DNA from: Tateyamaria omphalii
Lineage (GTDB): Bacteria > Pseudomonadota > Alphaproteobacteria > Rhodobacterales > Rhodobacteraceae
Reading direction: 5' to 3'
NCBI RefSeq assembly: GCF_001969365.1
Contig: NZ_CP019312.1
Span: 2,046,001 to 2,110,000, forward strand
DNA length: 64,000 nucleotides
Made by a program: the position numbers and the translations under genes. The notes under the pieces are model-generated. The model saw nothing but the letters and a program-made list of their open reading frames with translations. It was not told the DNA's origin and did no database searches. Positions 43,571 to 52,237 of this stretch are shown here, piece by piece (position 1 is the stretch's first letter; each line of letters begins with the position of its first letter).

Positions 43571-44400
43571 AGGATCACCCGATGTTCACGTTGGCCCGTC
43601 ACGCCGGCGGGTCCGTAAAAGGTCTTTCCGCCCTCGTCCTCATTCACGCCAACGGCTGCGGTTGTCACAAAAAGTGTCGTTGCATCCGGCCCGCCAAACG
43701 CCGGGCAGCTTGATTGGGCCGCGGGAACCTCAACAGCCCGTTTGAACGTCCCATCGGGCCCGTAGCAAGCAACACGGCCCGCGCCCCATTGCGCGTTCCA
43801 AAGATTGCCATCGGCATCGACAACCGCGCCGTCGGGGTTCAACCCCTCCTGACTAAGATCGACAAAGACCTCAGATGGGCCTTTGGGCCACCCCTCAACA
43901 TCCAACTCAACGCTCTGAATCTGCTGCGAAAACGTATCGGCAAAATAAGCCCGTGTGCCATCCGGCGCAAAACAGATCGCGTTCGAGATGGTGATGCGGT
44001 CAAAGAGCTGTCGCAGCTCGCCCTTGTAGAACCGATAAATCGCCCCGGCGTAGGGTTCAGCATTCAGACCCATTGTCCCGATCCAGAACCCGCCCTGCGG
44101 ATCGGCCCGCCCGTCATTGGACCGCGTGACCGGATTGTCCGCCTCAAGCGCCACAATCAGGTCCCGGTCGCCGGTCGGGATATCAAACCGCCAAAGGCCC
44201 GAGGCAGACGCCATCAACAGCGTGTCCCGATCCACCCAGCCGCAAGCCGACACGTGTTCGTCAAACGCCCATTCCCGCCGCTGCGCACCGCGCGAGAACA
44301 TACGTTTGCCCAGAATGTCGAACCAAAACAATTCGCCACGTTCCGGGTGCCACATCGGCCCCTCGCCCAGACGGCACGGCGTATCGTCAAAGACTTGCAC
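43567..44400 (-). CDS. SMP-30/gluconolactonase-family sugar lactonase
   Basis: This is a 277-aa six-bladed propeller of the SMP-30/LRE family. Conserved elements include LGEGPMWHPERGELFWFDI with the metal-ligand Glu, SNDGRADPQGGFWIGTMG, and NPDGAVVDADGNLWNAQWGAGRV. In this operon it most likely opens galactono-lactone to galactonate. Start GTG 44400 lies on the dgoA stop (TAGTG). The open frame to 44676 only covers dgoA sequence. Confidence 0.9.
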   Translation of the reverse strand: MQVFDDTPCRLGEGPMWHPERGELFWFDILGKRMFSRGAQRREWAFDEHVSACGWVDRDTLLMASASGLWRFDIPTGDRDLIVALEADNPVTRSNDGRADPQGGFWIGTMGLNAEPYAGAIYRFYKGELRQLFDRITISNAICFAPDGTRAYFADTFSQQIQSVELDVEGWPKGPSEVFVDLSQEGLNPDGAVVDADGNLWNAQWGAGRVACYGPDGTFKRAVEVPAAQSSCPAFGGPDATTLFVTTAAVGVNEDEGGKTFYGPAGVTGQREHRVIL

Positions 44401-45002
44401 TACGCGCCCGCGTCGTAAGCAGCCACCATATCCGCCGCGCGGCTCGCCACGTCGGCCACCGACATGCCCGGCTTGAACAGGGCCGACCCAATGCCGAACC
44501 CGGTGATCCCGGCGGCAAACCACTCCGCAAAATTCGCAGGACCCACGCCGCCCACGGCATAGGTCTTGGTGCCCTTGGGCAGCACCGCACCAATGGCTTT
44601 CAGCCCGTCCACGCCCAACAGCGATGCCGGAAACAGCTTCAGCCCATCGGCCCCGGCCTGCAGCGCAGCAAAGCACTCGGTCGGCGTCATCACACCGGGA
44701 AAGGACAGCATGTCCGCCTGTTTCGTCGCCACAATGACGCTCGCATTGGCATCCGGCGACACGACCATATGCGCGCCCATCTCGTGCAGCCGCTCAACGT
44801 CGCGCACATCCAGCACGGTGCCCGCGCCTATCATCGCATTTTGCCCATGCGCCTCCAGCATCTGCCCGATGCTGTTGAACGCATCGGGCGAGTTCAGCGG
44901 CACCTCGATCCGGGTGATACCAGCATCAACCAGCGCGTCGGCAATCGGCACAGCCTCGTCCGGCGTGATACCGCGCAGAATGGCAATGATCTCTCGGCTC
45001 AT
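44400..45002 (-). CDS. dgoA: 2-dehydro-3-deoxy-6-phosphogalactonate aldolase
   Basis: DgoA splits 2-keto-3-deoxy-6-phosphogalactonate into pyruvate and glyceraldehyde 3-phosphate. The 200-aa product is a class I KDPG/KDPGal aldolase: IAILRGITPDEA with the catalytic Glu region downstream, MIGAGTVLDV near residue 65, and the Schiff-base lysine in GADGLKLFPASLLG. ATG 45002 overlaps the dgoK stop as ATGA. The dgoK neighbour decides galacto- over gluco- specificity. Confidence 0.93.
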   Translation of the reverse strand: MSREIIAILRGITPDEAVPIADALVDAGITRIEVPLNSPDAFNSIGQMLEAHGQNAMIGAGTVLDVRDVERLHEMGAHMVVSPDANASVIVATKQADMLSFPGVMTPTECFAALQAGADGLKLFPASLLGVDGLKAIGAVLPKGTKTYAVGGVGPANFAEWFAAGITGFGIGSALFKPGMSVADVASRAADMVAAYDAGA

Positions 45003-45889
45003 GCGGCCTCTCCGTAAATCTGGGTGTAGGCGGCCGTCAGACCCGCCAATGTCATCTCTTCCGCGTCCGCCATTTGGCTGGGCACGCCTTGGGTCTTCAA
45101 GGCCTCGGCATAGGCGCTGGAAAGTGCTTCGGCCCCGATCAAGGCGACCTGCTGGCCCAGCCAATAAGGCCGCATCGCCGCCAGCTCGGCACCGACAAGC
45201 AGGCCGGACAGCCGCGCCCGCGCCGCATCCCCTGGCAGCCCGTCCAACAACCCCTCGGCCCGCAACGAAAACAGCGCCGCCGCCAAACCCTCGGGCCGCG
45301 ACAGGGACTGATCAACACCCGCCGCAAAGCTGTCGGCATCCCAGCCGTCGCCCACCGAATGGCGCAGCACCGACTGCTCCGATAGCAGCGCAAACATCTC
45401 GCCCGTCATGGCGGTGCGGAAACTCACGATCTCGCCCGCGCTCACATGCGCCCACTTCGTGTGCGTGCCGGGCAGGCAGATAACACCATCAAATCCTGGC
45501 GACATAGCCAGAAAACCAGCAATCTGAGTCTCTTCCCCCCGCATCACATCCGCCGGTTTCACCTGCTTCACGCCGGGCAGGATACGCACGTCCAGATCGG
45601 TTCCCGTGACCCGAACCGCCTCTGCTGCAGACGGTGGCGCACAGGGCACGGCGGCATAGGGTGCTTCTGCCCAGCCCTGGCGCGACCCGACCATGCCGCA
45701 GGCCAACACGGGCGCGGGCAGCGCATCGCCCACCAGCGCACGCAACGCAGGCTCGAACCCCGCGCGGTCAAGCGACCCCATCCCCTGCGCCGACGACCGC
45801 CGATCCAGAACCGTCCCATCGGCGCGCATCAACCACGCGCGCACATGCGACGTCCCCCAATCGACAGCGATCCACGCAACATCCGTCAT
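44999..45889 (-). CDS. dgoK: 2-dehydro-3-deoxygalactonokinase
   Basis: DgoK phosphorylates 2-keto-3-deoxygalactonate. The 296-aa product shows the family start (WIAVDWGTSHVRAWLM), CGMVGSRQGW near residue 65, and ICLPGTHTKWAHV near 138, all typical of DgoK. It overlaps the upstream dehydrogenase stop by one base and dgoA by four, so it lies inside a tightly coupled operon. Confidence 0.94.
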   Translation of the reverse strand: MTDVAWIAVDWGTSHVRAWLMRADGTVLDRRSSAQGMGSLDRAGFEPALRALVGDALPAPVLACGMVGSRQGWAEAPYAAVPCAPPSAAEAVRVTGTDLDVRILPGVKQVKPADVMRGEETQIAGFLAMSPGFDGVICLPGTHTKWAHVSAGEIVSFRTAMTGEMFALLSEQSVLRHSVGDGWDADSFAAGVDQSLSRPEGLAAALFSLRAEGLLDGLPGDAARARLSGLLVGAELAAMRPYWLGQQVALIGAEALSSAYAEALKTQGVPSQMADAEEMTLAGLTAAYTQIYGEAA

Positions 45890-46659
45890 CAGCCCGTCAC
45901 CACCACGCCGCCATCAATGACCAGCGATTGCCCGGTCATCATACGTGACGTGCCCGACGCCAGGAACAGAGTCGCACCGACAATATCGTCGGGCTCCAGA
46001 TGGTCCTTCAGACACTGCCGCTCCATATGCGCCGCCAACCCCTCGGGCGTCGCCCATTGGTCCAACTGCTTCTGCGTCAGCACCCAGCCAGGGGCCAGCG
46101 CATTCACCCGGATCCTGTCCGGCCCGAACTCGCGCGCCAGCGACCGCGTCATCCCGTTGATGCCAGAATTCGAGCCCGTATAGATCGGATAGCCCGCATT
46201 CCCCATCATGTAGCTGATGGACGAAAAGTTTATGATCGACCCGCCACCGGCCGCCTGCATGCCCGGAATGACCGCCTGACAGGCGAAGAAATACGCCTTG
46301 AAGTTCACGGCAATCATCCAATCCCAAAAGTCGCTGTCGACCTCCATGGTGCTGTGACGCTTGTCGTTGGCGGCGTTGTTGACCAGTGTCGTCACCGGGC
46401 CGTGGGCCTCCGCCGCCTGCGCCACGCAGGCCTTCAGGCGCTCAATATCCGTGATATCGCACTGCAGGAACAACGGGCGGACGCCATGCTTGGCCTCCAT
46501 CTCGTCGGCAAACTCGGTCGCATCGGACCGCCCGACAAAGGCAACCTTGGCGCCCTGATCCATGAATCCGTCGGTCAGCGACGCACCAATGCCAGACCCC
46601 CCTCCGGTTATGAACACCGACGCGCCCTTCAGATCGTGAAATGTGGCTGTCTCTTTCAT
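45889..46659 (-). CDS. SDR dehydrogenase, probable D-galactose 1-dehydrogenase
   Basis: This is a 256-aa short-chain dehydrogenase with cofactor motif TGGGSGIG, NNAAND near residue 90, catalytic Ser in NFSSIS and Tyr in YPIYTGSNSG. The position four after the Tyr is Asn, not the usual catalytic Lys (checked in the DNA). By pathway logic it should oxidise galactose to galactono-lactone, since the next genes are dgoK, dgoA and a lactonase. The substrate is inferred from context only. ATG 46659 lies 23 bases after the alpha-galactosidase stop. Confidence 0.82.
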   Translation of the reverse strand: MKETATFHDLKGASVFITGGGSGIGASLTDGFMDQGAKVAFVGRSDATEFADEMEAKHGVRPLFLQCDITDIERLKACVAQAAEAHGPVTTLVNNAANDKRHSTMEVDSDFWDWMIAVNFKAYFFACQAVIPGMQAAGGGSIINFSSISYMMGNAGYPIYTGSNSGINGMTRSLAREFGPDRIRVNALAPGWVLTQKQLDQWATPEGLAAHMERQCLKDHLEPDDIVGATLFLASGTSRMMTGQSLVIDGGVVVTG

Positions 46660-46682
46660 GGCATCACTCTTTCTGCGCAGGC

Positions 46683-48767
46683 TCAGGCAAGGTCGCCCTT
46701 GATCACCCACATCCGTTCCGGAAAACTCCATGGCAGCGTCAGGCCATGGTACATCAAATAGGCACCGCTCACCACGATCGGGCCCCCCTTCAGCGCGATC
46801 TGACCGCGTGACAACTCACCCGCATCCTCTCGATTGATCAGCTCGACCCGGTACTTGGCATCAGGGCTCAGTCGGGTCAGGCACAGGGGGCGCGGCGCGA
46901 TCTGATCGCTGGTCGCGGCCTTGCCGGCAAAGACCACGAACTGGCCACCGCCCTCTTCCAGATGCTGCTCGGCAAACACGGCCGGGTCCGCACTGTCGAG
47001 GCGCAGAATATCCGCCCCATACATCCAGTCGCGGTTGTGCTTCCACCAGCCTGTGACGTCAGTCAGAACCTGCGCTTCTTCTTCGGTCAACTCGCGCGGG
47101 TCCATCTCGAACCCCATATGGCGCTGGGCGGCAACCCACGCACGAAACCGGATATCAAGCGTCCGGCCCGACGTGTGGCACGTCCGTGGCCCCACATGGG
47201 ACCCGGTCACCGCCATCGGCAAAAAGATCGACGCATTGTGCTGAATGCGCAGCCGCTCGACCGCGTCGTTGCTGTCACTCAGCCACACACGCTGCGTGCG
47301 TTCCATAATGCCAAAGTCGATGCGGCCCCCGCCGGACGCACAGCTTTCAATCTCCACATGCGGAAACTCACGGCGCAACCGATCCAGCAGCGTATAGGAC
47401 CCCCGCGTCTGCGCCGCATCGGGCATGGGCAACACCCGGTTGTGATCCCACTTCACATACTCGATGTCATGGCGGCTCAGAATGTCGCTCATCCGTGCAA
47501 ACAGGAATGACTGCACGGCAGGCAGCGCCATGTTCAGCGCCATCTGCTGACGCCCCATGATCTGATCCTCGCCCCCCAGCGCCCAATCAGGGTGGGCACG
47601 GAAGATGTCCGAGTTCTGGTTGATCATCTCCGGTTCGAACCAAAGGCCAAAGGTCATGCCTCGTGATTTCACATGGTCAATCAGCGGCGTCAGGCCATCC
47701 GGATACTTGCGCGGGTCCACCTCCCAATCGCTCAGCGCCTGCGTGTCGTCATCGCGATTGCCGAACCAGCCATCATCCAGCACAAACCGCTCCGCCCCCA
47801 GCTTGGCCGCGCGGTCCGCAATCTCCTTCAATTCATCCAGATTATGGTCGAAATAGACAGCTTCCCAGCAATTGTAATGCACCGGGCGCGGTGCCTCGGG
47901 ACGCGGGAATGTCACGATCCGATCCCGCAAATGGCGCTGAAACGCCACAGCACAGCCGTTCAAACCATCATCCGAGAACACGGCATAAAGCTTGCCGGTC
48001 GCAAACTTCTTTTGCGCCGACCCTTCAACCCGGGCCGCATGCCCGAACTGTATCTGCCGCCGCCCATCCGGCAACTCCTCGGCGACCATCCGATGCCCGC
48101 CAGACCATCCATAATGAAACGCATAAGCGTGACCAGAGGCGTTCGACGCCCCGCGCACCGGCACGATCAGGCCCGGAAAATGCTCATGCCCTGTCCGTCC
48201 CGTCCGGTTCTCGCGGTAGCGGATGCCAGGCGACCAGGGCGTGCGGTTCATCTGAAACTCGCCACACCAGCGGCCCGCAAAGTCGATCATGTCATCGGCA
48301 AGTTGCGGTGCCGGAAACACGGGCGCCGCAAGCCAGTGCAGGTGCATCGGCTCCAGCGCCTCCAATTCGGCGCTCGCCTCGATGATGTGGGTATCTGGAT
48401 CAATGGCAAAGCGCGCGCGGTAGGTCAGCACACGGTCACCGTCCATGTAGGTCAGTACAAGCACATCATCGCCCAGATCCGCCTGCTCCAGACAGAACTT
48501 GGGCAGGAACGGCGTGCCGTCCCCGTGCCGGATGATCAGGCCGGGCTGTCCGGGAAAGGACCGCGTGGCCTCCGGACAGATGCTGAGTTCGGGGTTTGCA
48601 TCCAGCATCCCGCCCGTCACATCAAGGGTGTAAGCCTCGTAGAGCGTCGTCAGATCTTCTTCGTCCGGCAGGCTCGGTCCCCAATAGACAACCTCCGCCA
48701 ATCGGCCCCTGTCGGAGCCGAGGACCAAAGTCTGACGCCCATCATCGAGGCGCCAACATCTTATCAC
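46683..48767 (-). CDS. Alpha-galactosidase, GH36 family
   Basis: This is a 694-aa cytoplasmic alpha-galactosidase. It has the N-terminal beta-supersandwich, then a TIM barrel with FVLDDGWFGNRDDD, GLWFEPEMIN, the nucleophile Asp in YVKWDHNR, ESCASGGGRID and the acid/base Asp in WLSDSNDAVERL. It would release galactose from melibiose- or raffinose-type sugars. Start GTG 48767 overlaps the permease stop as GTGA. Confidence 0.94.
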   Translation of the reverse strand: MIRCWRLDDGRQTLVLGSDRGRLAEVVYWGPSLPDEEDLTTLYEAYTLDVTGGMLDANPELSICPEATRSFPGQPGLIIRHGDGTPFLPKFCLEQADLGDDVLVLTYMDGDRVLTYRARFAIDPDTHIIEASAELEALEPMHLHWLAAPVFPAPQLADDMIDFAGRWCGEFQMNRTPWSPGIRYRENRTGRTGHEHFPGLIVPVRGASNASGHAYAFHYGWSGGHRMVAEELPDGRRQIQFGHAARVEGSAQKKFATGKLYAVFSDDGLNGCAVAFQRHLRDRIVTFPRPEAPRPVHYNCWEAVYFDHNLDELKEIADRAAKLGAERFVLDDGWFGNRDDDTQALSDWEVDPRKYPDGLTPLIDHVKSRGMTFGLWFEPEMINQNSDIFRAHPDWALGGEDQIMGRQQMALNMALPAVQSFLFARMSDILSRHDIEYVKWDHNRVLPMPDAAQTRGSYTLLDRLRREFPHVEIESCASGGGRIDFGIMERTQRVWLSDSNDAVERLRIQHNASIFLPMAVTGSHVGPRTCHTSGRTLDIRFRAWVAAQRHMGFEMDPRELTEEEAQVLTDVTGWWKHNRDWMYGADILRLDSADPAVFAEQHLEEGGGQFVVFAGKAATSDQIAPRPLCLTRLSPDAKYRVELINREDAGELSRGQIALKGGPIVVSGAYLMYHGLTLPWSFPERMWVIKGDLA

Positions 48768-49612
48768 TTAACAGCCCCCAGCGTCAGACCGGCAATGAAG
48801 TGCCGCTGCATGAGAAAGAAGCAGACAACGGGTGGGATCGCCGCCAGCAAGGACGCCGCCGACACCAGATGCCAATTGTTCACGAACTGCCCGTTTAGCG
48901 CACGCACCCCCGCCGTGATCGGTTTGGCGCTTTCGCCCTGGGTCAGGACGTTGGCCCAAAAGAAATCGTTCCAGACAAAGGTAAAGATCAGCACCGCCAG
49001 CGCCGCAATCGCGGGCCGGACAAGGGGCAGGACGACGAACCAGAAAATCTTCCACTCCGCGACACCCTCGATCCGCGCGCTTTCGATCAGATCAAAGGGC
49101 AACGCCTTGATAAAATTGCGCATGAACAGGGTGCAAAAACCCGTCTGGAACGCTGCGTGGAACAGGAATTGACCCGCGATCGTGTCATACAGGCCGGTCT
49201 GCACCGACATGTCCCGCACCGGCACCATCAGGATCTGGAACGGAATGAAGTTGCCCGCCACGAACAGGAAGAACAGCGGCAGCGCCACCCGGAATTTGTA
49301 GATCGCCAGCGCATACCCTGCGAGGCACGCCAGCGCGACCGAGATCATCACCGTGGGCACGGTGATCAGGACCGAGTTCCACATGTACTGCGCCGCCGCC
49401 GATTGGGTGAAGACGGCGGTGTAATTCTCGATGATGGCAAACTCGCTGGGCCAGCCAAAGACGTTGCCCGAGTTGATGTCCGCCGCCGACCGGATCGACG
49501 TGAGGAAGATGGCAAGCAGGGGCAGCAGCCACAGGATCAACGCGAAGGGCAGGAACGCCTGGTACGCCGCCTTGGCCGCCGGGCCCGACTTTTCGATTGG
49601 ACGCGGAAACAT
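48764..49612 (-). CDS. Sugar ABC transporter permease, MalG type
   Basis: This is a 282-aa CUT1-family inner-membrane permease with six helices and the EAA-loop motif near residue 185 (ESARIEGVAEWKIFWFVVLPLVRPA), where the ATPase docks. ATG 49612 lies one base after the partner permease stop. It works with the MalF-type permease, binding protein and the divergent ATPase. Confidence 0.93.
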   Translation of the reverse strand: MFPRPIEKSGPAAKAAYQAFLPFALILWLLPLLAIFLTSIRSAADINSGNVFGWPSEFAIIENYTAVFTQSAAAQYMWNSVLITVPTVMISVALACLAGYALAIYKFRVALPLFFLFVAGNFIPFQILMVPVRDMSVQTGLYDTIAGQFLFHAAFQTGFCTLFMRNFIKALPFDLIESARIEGVAEWKIFWFVVLPLVRPAIAALAVLIFTFVWNDFFWANVLTQGESAKPITAGVRALNGQFVNNWHLVSAASLLAAIPPVVCFFLMQRHFIAGLTLGAVK

Positions 49613-49613
49613 C

Positions 49614-50609
49614 TTAGCGGCCCCCCTTCTCGTCTTGGTACATGCGCCACAGGAAGTAGCTGATGAAGAATAGCATGATGCCGAACAGCACCGTCGCCAC
49701 GGACGACCCATAGCCATAGCGCTCGCCGTATTCCGAGATTGCGACCTCGTACATGTAATGCGACAGCACGTTGGTGGATCCGAACGGCCCGCCCTGGGTC
49801 ATGATGGCGATCATGTCGAAGCTGCGCAGGGCGCCGATCACGGTCACCACGACGGCAATGAATGTGGCGGGCTTGAGCTGGGGGACGACCACGTACCACA
49901 GCATTTTCCACCCCTTCGCACCATCCAGCCGCGCGGCTTCGATCTGGTCGGCGGCGACGTTGTTGAGGCCGGTGAGGTAGAGGATCATGCAGTAGGCGAT
50001 CTGGGGCCAGAGGCCCGCGGCGATGATGCCGTAGGTGGCCCATTCCGGGCTCGACAGGATATCGGGCGCCGGGCGGGAGCAGTTGAAGGTGACGTTGCCG
50101 AGGATATTGGTGGTTTCCTCGCAGAAGATCGCCTTCCACACGGTGCCCACCACGCCGAAATCGGGGTTGTAGAACCAGCCAAAGATCAGGCCCACGACCA
50201 CCTGGGAGATCACGAAGGGAAAGAAGAACATCGACTTGTAGAACCGCATTCCCGTCACCGTCTGGTTCAGGAAAAGGGCGATGAACAGGCCCAGAGGGAC
50301 GGCGAGCATGTAGAGGACCAGCCAGGCGATGTTGTTGCGCAGGGAGGTCCAGAAATTGGGATCATCCCAGAGCTTCACGTAATTTTGGAAACCCACCCAA
50401 GTGGCGGTGGAATTGCCCTCGGCATCATAGAGGCCGTTCCATTCGTAGAGGCTGAGCCAGAGGGATTCGAAGATCGGGATGACCACGTAGATGGCAAAGA
50501 AAATCAGGGCCGGGATCAGGAAAATCCACGGGGCGATGGCCAGCTTGTTGCGCCTGAACCACCCCGGCTCGGTCGGGGTTCGGGTGTCGGTGACGACGGC
50601 ATCTGCCAT
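49614..50609 (-). CDS. Sugar ABC transporter permease, MalF type
   Basis: This is a 331-aa CUT1-family permease with an N-terminal membrane helix (APWIFLIPALIFFAIYVVIP) and an EAA loop (EAARLDGAKGWKMLWYVVVPQLKPA). An extended periplasmic loop near residues 160-195 contains two cysteines. ATG 50609 has an AGGAGG site six bases upstream; the ATG two codons earlier is too close to it. Confidence 0.93.
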   Translation of the reverse strand: MADAVVTDTRTPTEPGWFRRNKLAIAPWIFLIPALIFFAIYVVIPIFESLWLSLYEWNGLYDAEGNSTATWVGFQNYVKLWDDPNFWTSLRNNIAWLVLYMLAVPLGLFIALFLNQTVTGMRFYKSMFFFPFVISQVVVGLIFGWFYNPDFGVVGTVWKAIFCEETTNILGNVTFNCSRPAPDILSSPEWATYGIIAAGLWPQIAYCMILYLTGLNNVAADQIEAARLDGAKGWKMLWYVVVPQLKPATFIAVVVTVIGALRSFDMIAIMTQGGPFGSTNVLSHYMYEVAISEYGERYGYGSSVATVLFGIMLFFISYFLWRMYQDEKGGR

Positions 50610-50766
50610 GGGCATCCTCCTGGTCTGAGGGCATGTGTCCCATGCTGGGACATGATCTAACCTTATGAAAAAACAGGGTTAATGTGTCTTTACAGAAGGT
50701 TAATCGGGGCAAATCAGCGTGTTTGGGGCGAGGCGCGCGACACACGCGCACCCCACGGATGGTGTG

Positions 50767-50792
50767 GGATGCGCGGGGTGTCGCGCATCCCG
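50767..50792 (-). terminator. Hairpin between binding-protein and permease genes
   Basis: GGGATGCGCG and CGCGCATCCC form a perfect 10-bp stem with a six-base loop, 11 bases after the binding-protein stop. Such hairpins commonly stabilise the receptor mRNA and cut read-through, giving more binding protein than permease. Confidence 0.65.
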
Positions 50793-50802
50793 GATCCGGG
50801 CC

Positions 50803-52032
50803 TTAGTAGACCTCGGCTTGGACCTCATCCAGGCGCTGCAGGATCGCGTCCTTTTTGGACGGGTCAAGCATGAACTCCTGGAAGCCTTCCATGCCCGCCT
50901 TGGCCATCGCCGCAGGCGCATCACGATCGTAGAACTGCGCCAGACCCGTGGCCGCGTTCAGCAGGGCGAACCCTTCCTGGATGAACTTGTCATCGGAAAT
51001 ATCGGCCTTGGAGTTGATGGGCAGCTGGCCGATGGTCTTGTTCCACTCGGTCTGCACATCGGGGCGCGCGACGAAGGCGAGCCACTTCTTGGCGTCTTCG
51101 ACATTCTTGGCGTTGGTCGGGATAAAGAAGGCGTCAGCAGGCGCTTCTTCGGCCGGTGGGATCGCCGCGTCGATGGTCGGGAACGGCATGAAGTCGATCT
51201 GCTCTTCGGTCAGACCGGCGTTCTTGTAGCCATCGACCGAGAAGTTGCCCATCACGTACATGGCCGCGTCCCCGTTGGCGAAGGGCGCGATGGCGTCCTG
51301 CCAGGACATGGAGGCGTGGTTGGCGACAAAGCCGCATTCGTCGATCAGCTGTTCCCAGTTGTCGAAGGTCGCGACGATGCGGGGATCGGTATATTTGATC
51401 TCTCCGGCGGTCAGGGCGTTGTGAACGTCATAGCCGTTGGTGCGCAGGTTGATGTAGTCGAACACACCGGCGGCGGTCCAAAGGAACTTGGTGCCGATGG
51501 TGAAGGGCGTCACGCCGTTCTCTTTCATCTTGGCGCAGGCCGACATCAGCTCGTCCCAGGTCTGGGGTTCTTCCAGCTCCAGCAGGTCAAAGATGTCTTT
51601 GCGGTAATAGATGCCCCACTGGTAGTAGGAATAGGGCACGCCCCAGATCTTGCCATCACGGCTCATCGTGGCCTTGATCGCGGACAGGTCTTCGTTAAAG
51701 CCGTTTTCTTCCCATACGTCATCGACGGGCTGGAACAGGCCCGCATCGACGAAGGGCGCCATGCGGTTGCCGGGATACCAGCTGGTCACGTCGGGCGCAT
51801 CGGCAGTCAGGAAGTTGCGGATCGCCGTCTTGTGCGCTTCGCGGTCGTTGATGTTGACGATCACGTTGATGTCGGGGTTTTCCTCCTGGAACTTTGCCAC
51901 GGCATCTTCGAAGCCCTTTTTGGGGCCGGGGTTCAGGTCATCGAAGTTGATGACCAGGTCGCGGGCAAATGCGGTGCCGGCAACAGCCGACAGGGCAATG
52001 GCCGCAACTGCGGTTTTCAGATTAAGGAACAT
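50803..52032 (-). CDS. Sugar ABC transporter substrate-binding protein
   Basis: This is a 409-aa periplasmic receptor with a Sec signal peptide (residues 1-24, cleavage after TAFA) and the family 1 solute-binding fold: GIYYRKDIFDLLELEEPQTWDEL, FTIGTKFLWTAAGVFDY and GDAAMYVMGNF. An AGGAG site precedes ATG 52032. It is the first gene of the galactoside operon, and the IclR-type tandem palindromes lie just upstream. Alpha- and beta-galactosides are the expected ligands from the linked hydrolases. Confidence 0.93.
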   Translation of the reverse strand: MFLNLKTAVAAIALSAVAGTAFARDLVINFDDLNPGPKKGFEDAVAKFQEENPDINVIVNINDREAHKTAIRNFLTADAPDVTSWYPGNRMAPFVDAGLFQPVDDVWEENGFNEDLSAIKATMSRDGKIWGVPYSYYQWGIYYRKDIFDLLELEEPQTWDELMSACAKMKENGVTPFTIGTKFLWTAAGVFDYINLRTNGYDVHNALTAGEIKYTDPRIVATFDNWEQLIDECGFVANHASMSWQDAIAPFANGDAAMYVMGNFSVDGYKNAGLTEEQIDFMPFPTIDAAIPPAEEAPADAFFIPTNAKNVEDAKKWLAFVARPDVQTEWNKTIGQLPINSKADISDDKFIQEGFALLNAATGLAQFYDRDAPAAMAKAGMEGFQEFMLDPSKKDAILQRLDEVQAEVY

Positions 52033-52138
52033 TGGTTCTCCTCCCGTTGGTTCCATTGGGCTTCGCCGCCGAGCGTACATCTTCCTGTCGGCGACGAAAT
52101 TCAGATTTTCTTTGACACCGGCCCTTGCTTTGTGGAAG

Positions 52139-52173
52139 TTCCAAATAGTGGAACCGGTTTCCAACTATTGGAA
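52139..52173. promoter_or_regulatory. Tandem palindromic operators between the ABC operon and the IclR gene
   Basis: Two copies of TTCCA-N5-TGGAA (52139-52153 and 52159-52173) lie with centres 20 bp apart, two helical turns, in the divergent promoter. The arrangement suits a pair of IclR dimers on one face of the DNA. The sites end about 65 bp before the IclR start and lie about 105 bp before the binding-protein start. Confidence 0.75.
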
Positions 52174-52237
52174 CACTACGGGGCACTTGGGCGAGAGGTC
52201 AACAGATTTCATGCCCGACGTCTTTGGGAGGAGACAC

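Noticed and set aside
47673-49172. 499-aa plus-strand open frame
   Set aside because: It spans two different real genes (alpha-galactosidase and permease) on the other strand.
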